Shown: positions 1 to 11,470 of the stretch, in pieces | Position numbering within the stretch: position 1 is the stretch's first letter | How the letters are laid out: each line of letters opens with the position of its first letter | Source of the DNA: Brasenia schreberi | Taxonomy: Eukaryota; Streptophyta; Magnoliopsida; Nymphaeales; Cabombaceae | Assembly: GCA_036023115.1 (NCBI GenBank) | Contig: JAYKKT010000037.1 | Span: forward strand, 3,161,501 to 3,225,500 | Reading direction: 5' to 3' | DNA length: 64,000 bases | Notes under the pieces: model-generated | What the model saw: only the letters and a program-made list of their open reading frames with translations | The model's database searches: none | Told to the model about the DNA's origin: nothing | Made by a program: the position numbers and the translations under genes

Positions 1-880
1 AAACTCGAAACTATCCTATTGATGGGACCCATCCTCCTTTGATGGCGTTGGCGATTTTTGTAACGCTAATTTACCTGTTCGTTAAGAACAGATTAGTTCG
101 GTACTTTTCGAGTGTTAGTACACATGGTCAGTAAGCTTTAGTTTACTTTGGTAATGTTCACAATTTGGCGTCAAACTTTTCGAGTGGATCTGGATTCTGG
201 ATTCTACATAACTGGATTCACATGGTTATTGAGTAAAGTCCCAAACCAAAACGAGTCCTCCTCTCTAGACATCACGGCTTCGGACCAGAACAAACCCAAA
301 CAAAACCAACAGTGCACAGAAATGGCTGAATTGTCCCAATTGGGCCTGAACCACAATTTTCTACCTTTACGAGACCAGACCACAATCGGTCCAGTAAGTA
401 GTGGTTCTGAACCACCACAAAATAGGTTTTTCTGATACCATATGGAGACGATGCAAAACCGGCAGTCCAGTAGCCCCTTGGCCCCTAGGTTAAGTCTTCC
501 CCGCTCACCCACATAAGGTACCCTCCACATTTTAAATTTAATGTGACTGGGTATCAGCCAGTCAAAGGCTGACAATAATGGTTGACAGTGTTGTCAACCA
601 TGGATAGGACCAGATCAGTTTTTCTCTACTATATTTTATATTAAAAATAACAAATACAAAAGATAATTCTATAGAATATTAAATGTCACGTAGAAATATG
701 GTGTGTAAATAAGATTTATATTTTTCAGCCGAAATGAATAAATGATCCGTCTATCAAGATCCTTTATCAACCCTTTTGAATGTTGTAGAGCTTGCTCAAA
801 TTTTGAACCTTGAGAGTGGAATAGACTTCTATAAATCCATCTTTTCGAGCCTTCACGTTTCACCCAACCCATTTCAAGCG
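1..880. other. Intergenic AT-rich DNA, no gene seen
   Basis: Open frames here are short and unlike any family I recognise. The 250-450 stretch is relatively GC-rich with repeated 'ggttctgaacc'-like words, a composition that recurs at other places in the window (near 2900-3030, 31100-31250, 34700-35050, 40620-40740, 42650-42720 and 51120-51200) and probably reflects old dispersed repeats. No gene, RNA or complete element could be supported. Confidence 0.5.
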
Positions 881-1235
881 AATAAGCTCATGACTCGCCA
901 ATTTGACATATTTTCTCTCTCTCTAATCAACTCTTTGAAATTTTGTGCCTTCTTTTTTAATCTTTCTTCATAATAGTCATGCAACACTTATTTGTCATTT
1001 TATCAATCTTTTTTTTCATTATGAGTCTACGACTATTAGTTTTTTTTATCAATTCAAGAACATAAGCTCATGACTCGCCAATTTGACATCTTCTCTCTCT
1101 CATTAACTCTTTGACATTTTGTGTCTTCTTTTTTAATCTTTTTTCATAATATTTATGCAACACATATTTGTCATTTTATCAATCTTTTTTCATTCTAAGC
1201 CAATGACTATGAGTTTTTTATCAATTCAATATTTT
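881..1235. repeat. Two-copy tandem duplication, period about 180 bp
   Basis: The block beginning 'aataagctcatgactcgcca' at 881 starts again at 1061 and continues with high identity through pyrimidine-rich text to about 1235. Small indels in T-runs separate the two copies. It carries no recognisable coding content. A local duplication is the simplest reading. Confidence 0.8.
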
Positions 1236-3439
1236 TACTAAATCAATGACTAATTTTGGTAATAGAGTTGGTTCTAAGAACAAAAGAAAAGTCATTATCA
1301 ATAGAAGCCGAAGTTACCACATTCCTAAAAAACCTTTTTTGATACCATTGAACTAAGAAAGCATGAAAACATGAATGATAGTACTAACACTCCATTTATA
1401 TAGGAGATTGTTTTGCTACTAAAAGTTCAAGATCCATTTTACAAAACTATATAATGAGCAATGTGTTGTTAACTAGGTGAAGTACAATTATTTCATAAAG
1501 ATCTATAAATTTAAACTTGGAGATATCTATGATATATTATGAAACCATGTGATACAAAATATTTAGCAAAAGCGGTTTTAGATTTTCAATGAACTCAATT
1601 TTCTCTATGAAAAAGTTTTTGCACTAGTAGATATGCTTTTATAGGGCTTTTCTGGTTCCTATTAGTAAAACATCTTCTATTTACTTTGGGTCAAAACTTT
1701 GTTTTATCTACTACCTTAAAAAAGTACAAAATCCATTAACAACACTTATTTCTAGTCAATCAGTTACTAAATATATATACATAAATTATATAAAGAGAGA
1801 AAAAAGGAGTTAGTTGTATTTTAAACTTCATTTAGCTGTAATGTTTCACTTTGTACTGACATTTAGAGTATAATTGGCAATTACATGCATACATGAGTGT
1901 TATTTGTAATTCGATAGATAATACTTGGTCAATTTAATAACATATTTTTGTACTTCATTACTTTGATAAGCAATATACTTCATAAAATCTTTATTGTTTA
2001 TGAAGATCACTTTTTGAAGAATATTGATTATCTTACAAGGTACTTTTCATTTTACTTGATAATGCTACTACAAATACATGGGTTATTTTCTACTTGAAAA
2101 ATATATCAACCTATTTTAAGTAGTAAGTTTTCTCATTTTTGTTATTCTTGTCATGTATTTGACTTATATGTGTAAGATGAAATTTTGTATCCTTAAGTAT
2201 AACCTATTAGAGACACAATTAACTTTTTTAGGGTCATTCTAATGTTAAGAGTGAATGGATTGATTTTCATAAGAGAAAAGATGGAAGACCATGCAAATTT
2301 CTAGAGGATGTTGGATGTTGTTGGTTATTTTTTTAAAATCCTACACATATATTGTTTATTTTTTACTATATAATCTATTATTTATGGTTTATCAAGTTAT
2401 AGAAGCAGCTTATGCATTAGCATATTTTTGAAACACTCTTTACTTGACTCTAATAGGACTTGACAAATAAGTAGCTTATTATTATATAGATCTTCCTCCA
2501 ATTAGTTTAATTTTACAACACTAGACCTTAGATCAAAATTATGCAACTTAAAAAAGATATTGGTTACTCATTATATTGCTTTTTCTTTAGGCGGACTTAA
2601 AGATGTTAGTAATGTACCTGATCAACATCAATTAATTGTGTAGATTACAGTTCTTTAAATAGTCTCATAAGTAGCATTATAGGTCACGGTGCTCACTTTG
2701 TATAGATCAAAAGTAAACTATAAAAGTGGATAATATTGTAGGAATTATAGTCTTATAAGTGCTTGGAATCAACTTGACGATCTGAGCTAGAGTTGAATCA
2801 AATCTGAAACTAAGCCGGGTTGTGGTCCCTCCTTCCATAAAATCAGAATTGAATCATAACAATTCAGTTGTTGATTTAGGTCCAATTTTCTAATATATTG
2901 AACTTTTTAGTCTTCCCTTGGAACCATCAATTACAAACCATAACTTTACCCAAGTAGAATCCAGTTTGATTATGGTTTATGATTCTATGGGAACTAGAAC
3001 CAGTGGCTTTGAGCCACCAACCTCATTGTACCCAAAACTGGCCTGAAACAAGACGAGCTTCTTATTGTTTAGTTCATCATCTTGACTTAGAAATTGTGAC
3101 ATACCATGTCAAAGACCTCCTAAACTAATTGAACTGCTCTTGGTCAACCTCGGTCACCTTGATGAGCATGTTCATGTTCTTTCGTATTTAGAACTGACTA
3201 CTAGGTGTCTATACGAGCTATAGCCTAATTTACCTATGTTCAGTTTGGTTTGCAAAAAAGACACACAGATTTCTCTTGAATGACATAATTTCAAATCCTA
3301 TCATTCTATCCAGGACGATCAACAGTTGAAATTGATTGAAAGAAAGCAAAAAACACTTTTTATTATAATAATACAAAAGAAAGTTTAAAAGTTTTTGCTT
3401 TTTTTGTCAATCTCAACCATTGATCAACCTTAATTTGAT

Positions 3440-3442
<3 letters not shown>
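1236..3442. other. AT-rich intergenic DNA without supported genes
   Basis: About 2.2 kb of AT-rich sequence with stop codons in all frames at short intervals. I see no splice-bounded open frames, no RNA gene and no terminal repeats. The 2750-3250 part is slightly richer in GC and may be an old dispersed repeat, but nothing identifies it. Confidence 0.5.
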
Positions 3443-3531
<89 letters not shown>

Positions 3532-3546
3532 AGAGAGAGAGAGAGT
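3443..3546. repeat. Compound microsatellite (CT)n-(AT)n-(GA)n
   Basis: A run of about 20 CT units is followed by about 22 AT units and then a short GA run. Since CT and GA are complementary and AT is self-complementary, the whole tract is an inverted repeat able to fold into one long hairpin. The open frame across it encodes only Ser-Leu and Ile-Tyr dipeptides and is not a gene. Confidence 0.95.
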
Positions 3547-3869
3547 TTTCAACTTACAGGTATGACCCAATACACCATGTAGTGAACTTTGAAGAGAATT
3601 GGACATAAACTTTTGATGCTGATTCAAATCATGGTTGAACTGTTGAAGCCTTATTATCATTCACTTTGTGAACAACCTTTTATCATTTTTTTTCCCTAGC
3701 CACTCGTGGATTAAATTTGAGTGTAGTCTAATTTAAATTTCATGTTTACCTTCCTTGAATTTACCCATGTACAAGGATTAGAGGGTGTATTCATGCAAAA
3801 AGCACTCCAAGCATGATTTGCCTACTCAAAATTCTTCGGTATAGGATGTAACTCACTTTGCAAAGCTTC

Positions 3870-6745
3870 TTTTCACCTTGTAGACTAATTTGCCTTCTCG
3901 AAGTTCTTCAGTATAGGATGTAGCTCACCATTTATAACAAAATTTTGATAATTTCCTAAAGCACTATTGTAGGAGATACATTGAGAAATGATAAAGAGTA
4001 CATATTCTCTTACCTTTTTTGATAGCAATAGAGAGTTCCAATTCAAAATTCGTATAAGGAAAATTTTGTTGTAGTACCTCAAAAGAGGATTGACATGAAC
4101 TTAAAAAAGAATCATTGGTCATGTGAGCTTGAGTATTTGGCATTACCACCTTCCTCTCCCCATGGGTATGCACTTTTGTATCCTTAGAGATTTTTGTCTG
4201 TCTATATTATCATTTGATTCTAATTAACAATTGATTGTGTTTATAGGCAAAATAAGAGTAGGTTTGACTAAAGAACTAGAAAACTCCTCCTTGAGGAAAA
4301 ATAAGGGGGTGACTCCAAGAAGGTGACATCTAAGGATACATAAGTTTTTTGGTTACGCAATCATAACAATTGTACCCTTTTTGAGATACTGAATATCTAA
4401 TAAAAACATTTTAGTTGCCCTAGGATTCAATTTATCACAGGCATGTGAATGAATATGAACATAATAAACACACCCAAAGATACAAGATGAAATATAAAAT
4501 ACTTTGTTTTTGTGATTAACAACTTTTCAGGGAGACTCACTATTAAGAACAAAATCCCTGTTTGTTGGATAGATTGAAGTTACCCCAATATGATTTAGGA
4601 GCATTGCTCCCAATAACTAGAGTTTTTGCAACTTTAAGAATATGCCTATTCTTTCTTTCGGTCACACCATTTTGTTATAGGGTATTATGATAACATTTTG
4701 ATGCATGATGCCATGTTTGTGTAAGTAGTCTTATAACATAGACTAGACATATTCTTTACCATTATCAAAATAAATAATATTTAAATAGAAACTTCATCTT
4801 TAGATTTCATTAAATAGACAAAAGTAAACTAAATATAATCATTAATAAATGAGACAAAATATCTATGACCACTGAGAGAAGTAATTGGACAAAAACCTCA
4901 AACATTAGAATGAATTAACTAAAAAGGTTTTGACACTCTAGAGTCACTAGACGAAAAACTAGAACGATGATGTTTTGCTTTTTGCAAACATCATATGGAG
5001 GAATACATTATTTGGTTCATAATTTTTTTTTGGGACAATATATCTAATATATCTAATTTTTGACAAGGGTAAATGACCAAGATGATCCTGCCATAGTTTG
5101 ATCTTGGCTTCTGTTATAGTCATGGCTAACAAATTGCAAGTTGAGAGTATAGTCTGAGGTTCTCTAAGGGTGTAAAGTCCTTTCCTCAAGCTATTATAAT
5201 CAAATATTTCACCATCTTTAAATCCTAAAATACACAACTAAATAAAGAGAAGGTTACTCAACAATTTAGATGTTTGGTCAAGGAGGTTATAGTCAACAAG
5301 TTTGCAACAAAGCTAGAGGATATGAGGAATTGAAGGTAAATTGAATAACGATATTGAAATACTTTTCTTTCCATTATAGAAGTATGAGAGCTATCAATGA
5401 GTTTAATTGCTCTCTGTTATTGAGGGATTGGTAATTAGATAGGCATTTTTAGTCTCCAATCATTTGATTAGTAGCATCAGAATCAACAATCTATATTCTA
5501 GCTAAAGAGGGAGTATGATTACCAGTCACTATAGATGAGGAATGTACCATAATGGCATGGGACTCTGAAGTAGATAGCAACTCTCCAAGCTACAACTGTA
5601 AGCCCTCTATCCACTTCATTAATTTTGTTATAGTACCCATATGTGAATTATCTAATAGAGTTTCTAGTATATTTGCTTGGTATGCCTTGTTATTAATGAA
5701 GTTGGGCTTATCAATCAAATTCCAACATTACTCTTTTGTGTGTTGAGTTTTACCGTAGTGAGGGCACTTCAATTTATCTTTTTCATCAAAGGAGAAAGCT
5801 CCATGCCTTCTCCCTCAAGTGCCATATCCTCATCTATATCGGTTGGATCAATTTTGATTCTTTCCCATGAATGTGATCTTGTGTGAAGTTATTATTTCTT
5901 CCTTCTAAAGTTCTCTTCTACCCTCCTCTCAAAGTAATAACAAATAAATTGTACCTAAGAAGGATAGTTCTTCACTCTCAAGGATGTTAACCTTAACTAC
6001 TTCATAATTAAAAGAAACTTCTAATAAAAGGTCAAACACCTTATATTTTCAGCCTCTTTATTTCATTTTTTGGAACAAGTCGAACATTTAATACGAGTGT
6101 AAAACTGTAATTCATTCCATAAAACACATAGATCTACATAGTAGTTACTAATTGTTTGATTTTCTTGTCTGTACTTTCTACTCTTCTTCAAAATCTCATA
6201 TTCCTTAGCAACATTATTTCTTCTTCAATAAGACTCTTAAGCAACATTCCAAATCTCGGTTGTTAATCCTAAATACATAAAGGTTTGTCCTATTGAAGGT
6301 ATAATGGATTGTAGTAGCCACGAAGATACAAGAGCATCATTTGTTCGCCAATTGAAATAAGCATAACTATTCTCATTTGGGAGTTGTTGTGCACCAGTCA
6401 AATAATCCCATATTCCTCTAGTCAAAATTATCAATTCTATTGACCTGGATCACTCTAAGTAATCTCTACCATCCAATTTGACATTTGTAATATGAAAGGT
6501 CTCTAGTTTTTCTCCTGATTGGTTTTCAAGTGATTGATATAAGCTCTCAACTTGTTTGCCTTTATTTGTCATACTCCTCTTGTATAGGATTTTGTTTCAG
6601 GTCCTTATTAAGATCACCATATATTCTTCTATTGTGACAACTTCATAACTTTGGATCATTTCTATACAAACCTAATCAACTACCCAAACTTTCTATAGGT
6701 AACACATAGCTTTGCGGAGTCAAAAGACTAACCTGAAATCTCATG
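3870..6745 (-). mobile_element. Degenerate Ty1/Copia retrotransposon (gag-int fragment)
   Basis: Read on the - strand, domains occur in Copia order. A UBN2-type gag segment lies at about 6560-6237, with a 'WDYLTG' box followed by 'TNDALVSSWLLQSI'. A GAG-pre-integrase segment at 5237-4959 has the 'LWQDHLGHLPLSKI' box. Integrase remnants at 4900-4250 include 'FGCVYYVHIHSH' and a W-to-R/stop-ridden C-terminus, and the first residues of the reverse transcriptase region (a 'KKGKRICTLY'-like segment) appear near 4000. Many stops and frameshifts make it non-functional. No LTR pair was found, and most of the reverse transcriptase and RNase H is missing. Confidence 0.85.
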
Positions 6746-8030
6746 GCTACCTAGATTTTGCAGAAACTACAACCAATCAATATGTTTCACTCAACGGTAT
6801 CTGATGGTCTCTTGGATGAGTTTGCTACTACCAACAAAGGTCCACAACCAATTTTAGAGAATAAATAAAAGATCTATTTGTTCTTTAGCAGGAAATTATA
6901 GGCCCATACATAGTACTTAAAAACAAGTTGAATGAAAGAGTCTCACTATGGCTCCCCCTTTCTTCTTTTTTATTAATCCTTCACTTAGGGTTACAACACA
7001 TCACTTATAAAGTCTTTTATAAGTTGAGAGATTAAAATATCCTCATTATAATACATCTAATACATTATTAAGGCTTCACTTAAATGGATTCAATCCTATA
7101 ATAGATTCTGATCTTGGATCATCTTCTCAATAATTTGACCCTAGAAAGTTTATATACACCACTAGATAATTATAGTAGTAACAAAATCACTAATACAACA
7201 TGTAACAATGCTAACAATAATCTAAATAGTAATTTTAGTAGCAATAATAGTAAGACTACCATACATAATCAATAATAGTAACCATCCCTTAACTTTATAT
7301 CTCACATAGCCCTATTTTTGTTTTGAGTGTAAACTTTTGTTTTCAAACAACTCCTAAAACATATTACTTTCGTTGACAAGGTATCCTTTTCTCTTACACT
7401 TTCAAATTTATTCAAAGTGGGTTTGCTTCGCATAGCTTTGGTAATTATGGATCTCATTTCAAGTTAGACTAGGTGAAATAGAAATGACACTGTATTATAC
7501 TATTTGATAATACTAGATCTCTGGTTACCTTTTGAAAAATATCTAACATGTGAAAAGTTTGAAATTGGTCATATGTTATGTTTATTTGATTTCAAACATG
7601 ATTGATAGAACTTATTTATCCAAATTGAAATCTGAGCCTCATGAGATGATATATATTAGATAAAAGCAAAGTCAAAATGGTATACTGGAACCAATATCTC
7701 ATAGGATACTAATATGAATATATCATGCTATTCATATGATATGGTATGATAAATGTTATAAAAAAGAAAAAATCAAATGTCATGAAGAATTACAAGAGGG
7801 ACGTACACACAATAGAAAAACATTATATATTCATCAATATAGCTTCAGAATCCAAATTACATCAGATTAAAGAAAATATACATATCTCTATCATTTTTCA
7901 ACTCATCATCATCATTTTTTGCTTCATTATCATCGTTTATCCATTCACACTCCTCTTTTTTATTCCTTCACAGTCTCCAAAGATTTAAGAAATTTGTCTT
8001 CTATTGTCACTGAATTTTTACCAATATATT
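6746..8030. other. Intergenic DNA between Copia and LINE relics
   Basis: AT-rich text. The first 250 bases could be the remains of the Copia 5' leader or LTR, but no primer-binding site or terminal duplication was found. The 80-residue open frame at 7746-7988 is Ile/Lys-rich low complexity and is not believed to be a gene. Confidence 0.4.
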
Positions 8031-9489
8031 TAAAGGAAAGAAGTTAAGGAGACCCTTAAGCTTATTAATATTGATAAATTTATAGGACCAAACAATATTC
8101 TTATTTGAAAATTCAGAGAGACAAGTATCACTTGACTTATAAGATTATTTAATAAAATATAAAGAAACTAAAAGATGCTCAAAGAATGGAGAAAGAGTAC
8201 AGTTATACCAATACACAAGAATAATAGAGATTCATAATTATATGAATTATGAGGCTATCAAGTTGATGAGTCATATTATGAAATTATGATAAAGAATCTT
8301 TGAAACAAAAGTTTAGACAAGTATCAAGTACTACAGAAAACCAATTTGGATTCATGCCAAAGAGATCTATTATTGAGGGATTCATCTATTAAGACATTTT
8401 ATAGAGCACTTTAGAGCAAAAAGAAAAAAACCTTCACATGATATTTATTTATTTAGAAAAAGTTTACAATAGGACTCTAAGGGATATTTTTTGGAGAACC
8501 TTAGGAATAAGATGTATTCTATTGATATACATCAATCTTATAAGAGATACATATAATAATGCACAAATATGTGTGAAGACTTGTAAAAAATGAGATTTCT
8601 TTAATGCTAACATTGGATTACATCAAATATCAACTTTAAGTCTATATTTATTTACCTTAGTTATTATGAGAAACATATTCAAGATAAAGTATTATGGTAT
8701 ATGTTATTGGAGGATGACTTTGTGTTGGTAGATTAATGTAAGGAAAAAATTAATAGAAAATTAGAATTATAAGAAAAATATTAGAAAGTAAAGACTTCTT
8801 ACTTTGTAGAACAAAGATAAAATATATGGAATATAGGTTTGATCATTTACTTACTTCAGATGATAGATAAATTAAAATTGACATGCATTGTATCATATGA
8901 AATTTTTTGAATACCTAGGGTTAATTTTTCAAAGCGATAAGAAAATTGATGGAGATGTTGTGTACAAAATTAATGCATGTTGGTTAAAGTGAAGAGCCAC
9001 ACTAAGTTTTCTATGTGACAAAAAGATACCATTAAAGTTGAAAAGTAAATATAGAGCAGTGATTTGGCCCGCTATATTATATGGTTCAAAGTGTTGTACA
9101 GTTAATCATCAACATGTACAAAATATATTCATGACAAAACTAAGTTGGATGTATGGTCATACAAGGAAAGATTGTATATATAATGAAGTTATTAGAAACA
9201 AATTGGGAGTGACACCAATAGATGATAAAATGAGAGAAAGCCATTTAAGATTATTTGGACATGTGGAAAGGCAACTAAAGAAAGCTTAGGTAAGAAGGTG
9301 CAAGAAACTAGAAGGAAAAATATTAAAAGAGGAAGAGTAAGACAACAAAAGTGTTGAAAAAAATAATAAAGAATGATTTGAGCTTACGTTAAGTTAACTG
9401 TTAGCATGACATATAGTCGAGCTCTATGAAAACTAAGAATCCATGCAACCAACCACATCTAGCATGGGAAAAGTCTTAGTTGTTGTTAT
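8031..9489 (+). mobile_element. 5'-truncated RTE-like LINE, copy L1
   Basis: Translation with frameshifts recovers the reverse transcriptase of the family also seen at 46.3-49 kb. It starts in the segment just before the 'GPDN' motif and continues to the conserved C-terminal block ('VNHQHVQ', 'GHTRKDCIYNEVIRNKLGV') at 9038-9289. The DNA ends in the family tail 'catgggaaaagtcttagttg' plus GTT repeats. The endonuclease half is absent, as expected from incomplete reverse transcription. Many stops are present, so this is an old, dead copy. Confidence 0.9.
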
Positions 9490-10397
9490 CGAAACCCTTG
9501 AATATGGTATTATATGCTTTATCATCCCCACAAGATGGTTTATGCTTTAAAGTTGTTCACTAAAAACAACACTGCAAAAATTTCATATCTTATTCCTGTC
9601 AATCATCTTGTACTAATTCCAACCCGGATCTCTAGTGAAGGCCTTTAGATGTTTGAACTTAAAAATGAGCTTGGATCTAAAAGGTCCATATTTTTTTAGG
9701 GCTTCTCACAATAAAGCACAATGAGCGGCTTTGATGGGAAAGATTCGAATATGCCCTCTTCTGTACTTGTGGTGTTTTGAATTTACCTTGTTACCATTTT
9801 ACAATAACAGAAAGTAAAAGGTCCAATTGAGTTGTACGATCTCTAGCAGTACAAAATAAGAGAATGCCTTGTCATACGATACAGTGTGATATGCGAAGGG
9901 AAATTGTCTTTTGTCCACTTATTTACTATTATATACTGTCATGAACTTATGTAGGTCAATACATTAAAATAGTTCTTCCATTCTGCTGAGTCACAAGTTC
10001 ATAATGGTTCTACTACTACAGAGTTCCTTTCTTCTGCAAGTTTTGGTGTTCTAAGAATTAGGAACGCCAAGTTGATGAAGCATCTTTTGTTATCAGATTC
10101 AGATGCACATATTGTCGTGACAATTCAAATGCAACGTTCAAGGTTCTCAACAACTTTGAACCAGATCTATGCTTTAGTGATCTTCAGATAGTCAGTCTAA
10201 TATATCTCATGTTACCTTTCTTACTTTAGTGTTTGTTCCATTTATTAGACATAGGATCATGTAAACGGATGAGAATTGAGTGTCATCCCTTTTTGCCATT
10301 GTCTGCTCATCATAAGATGCATGTGAAAATATGGTGACTTGTAGTTACGGAGTTCCTAGAAGCATCTTTTTCATGTAGTGTAGTTACAAATTCTTCT
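9490..10397 (+). other. Unassigned region with one exon-like open frame (9973-10191)
   Basis: An open frame of 73 codons without an early ATG spans 9973-10191. Its conceptual product includes 'RNAKLMKHLLLSDSDAH' and looks less biased than the surrounding noise. Together with an acceptor-flanked open segment at 10496-10592 it could be a relic of a host gene. I recognise no family, and chance cannot be excluded. Confidence 0.2.
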
Positions 10398-10449
10398 GCC
10401 ATGTTGCTGATCCCGTCTAATATGGGAAAAGGCTTAGTTGTTGTTGTAA
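10398..10449 (+). mobile_element. 52-bp LINE 3'-tail insertion with 14-bp TSD
   Basis: The insert matches only the last ~45 bases of the window's RTE-like LINE family ('cgtctaatatgggaaaaggc', then GTT repeats). It is flanked by perfect 14-bp direct repeats 'ttacaaattcttct' at 10384-10397 and 10450-10463. That is the signature of target-primed reverse transcription aborted almost immediately, giving a minimal 5'-truncated copy. Confidence 0.9.
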
Positions 10450-10495
10450 TTACAAATTCTTCTTCTAAATTTTTTATGTTTGGCTATTTCTTTAG

Positions 10496-10592
10496 GCAAC
10501 CTATCCCGATAAAGAGGTCCAATGACAGACATTGGAGGAAGAATCAATGTAAGGACAGGTTTGAAGGGCATGAACAAATGATCATTGACTAG
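10496..10592 (+). other. Possible terminal exon of an unrecognised gene relic
   Basis: A pyrimidine-rich acceptor ('atttctttag') precedes an open segment whose product reads 'QPIPIKRSNDRHWRKNQ', then 14 more residues to a TAG stop. Composition is protein-like rather than low-complexity. The LINE tail at 10398-10449 would lie in its upstream intron. No family recognised; offered as a candidate only. Confidence 0.2.
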
Positions 10593-11470
10593 TTAATAAG
10601 CACTTGCATGTAGATTACAACGTATCTTTTATTGGACAATATACAGTTGATATCTAAAATCTTCTTATAAACTTTTGATTTTGAATCGTCATCCATCTAG
10701 TTTGCCACTGGCGTTCATCTTAGATGTATGACTCTTGGCCAACTGTTAGACAACGAGTATCAGAAGTTCTCGGTGATTTCCGAAATTAGCTGAACGCCAT
10801 CAATCTTCTTCGACAAACTGTGTAAAGAGAGCAATCTAGTCATTCAAAATTCTTGCCTGACTAGTGGTCCGTCACATATATTAGACTCTGAAATAACCAT
10901 CTGTTTTCCCGTTGCAAGTCTTCCCTCCTGTCTGTTTGTATTGGTCTAACTTGCATTGAGCACCTTGAAGAACGAATGGGTTAACCAATTCGTACTGAAG
11001 TCGTACACGATGTCTTGATGAAAATGAAAGTGTGGATATAGGAGAAAAGCTCAGTTTTCATTGATATGCTTGGATGATGGAATTTCAAGATTTATTTGAC
11101 ACTCTTGAAAGACTTGGCGTTTTGTTGTATCTTGCATATATTTTGTGGAACCATCAAGAGAATGTTCTCTTATCCACCGTAGAAGCCTATTGATTGTCAA
11201 ATACTATTTCAGAGTAGCTTTTAAAGGGTAATAGCGTTCAAACCCATGAGATTGTGTTATGTGACATTCATAAAAGCTTGATATCAAGCTTTTGTCCAAG
11301 ATGTGGGAGCATTTGATTCAAACTATTTCAAGATGAATTTAATGATATTAAATTAGATTGACTATATAGGAAACTTGGGTAGTATCCACTCATTATTTTT
11401 TGGTGTCATGAGTATAATTTAAAAAGTTTTAAGAATTTTTAAAAAGTAAGACAATATTATTCCACTTATA
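10593..11470. other. Intergenic DNA with a half-copy of a short hairpin element
   Basis: No gene supported. At about 11393-11418 the text 'ttttttggtgtcatgagtat' resembles one arm of the hairpins at 30479-30570 and 32546-32638, but no second arm is present. The segment 11457-11470 is the low-coordinate target duplication of the LINE that follows. Confidence 0.4.

Noticed and set aside
881..1235. CRISPR-like or regulatory array
   Set aside because: Only two units with no short repeat/unique spacer pattern; a simple tandem duplication in plant DNA.
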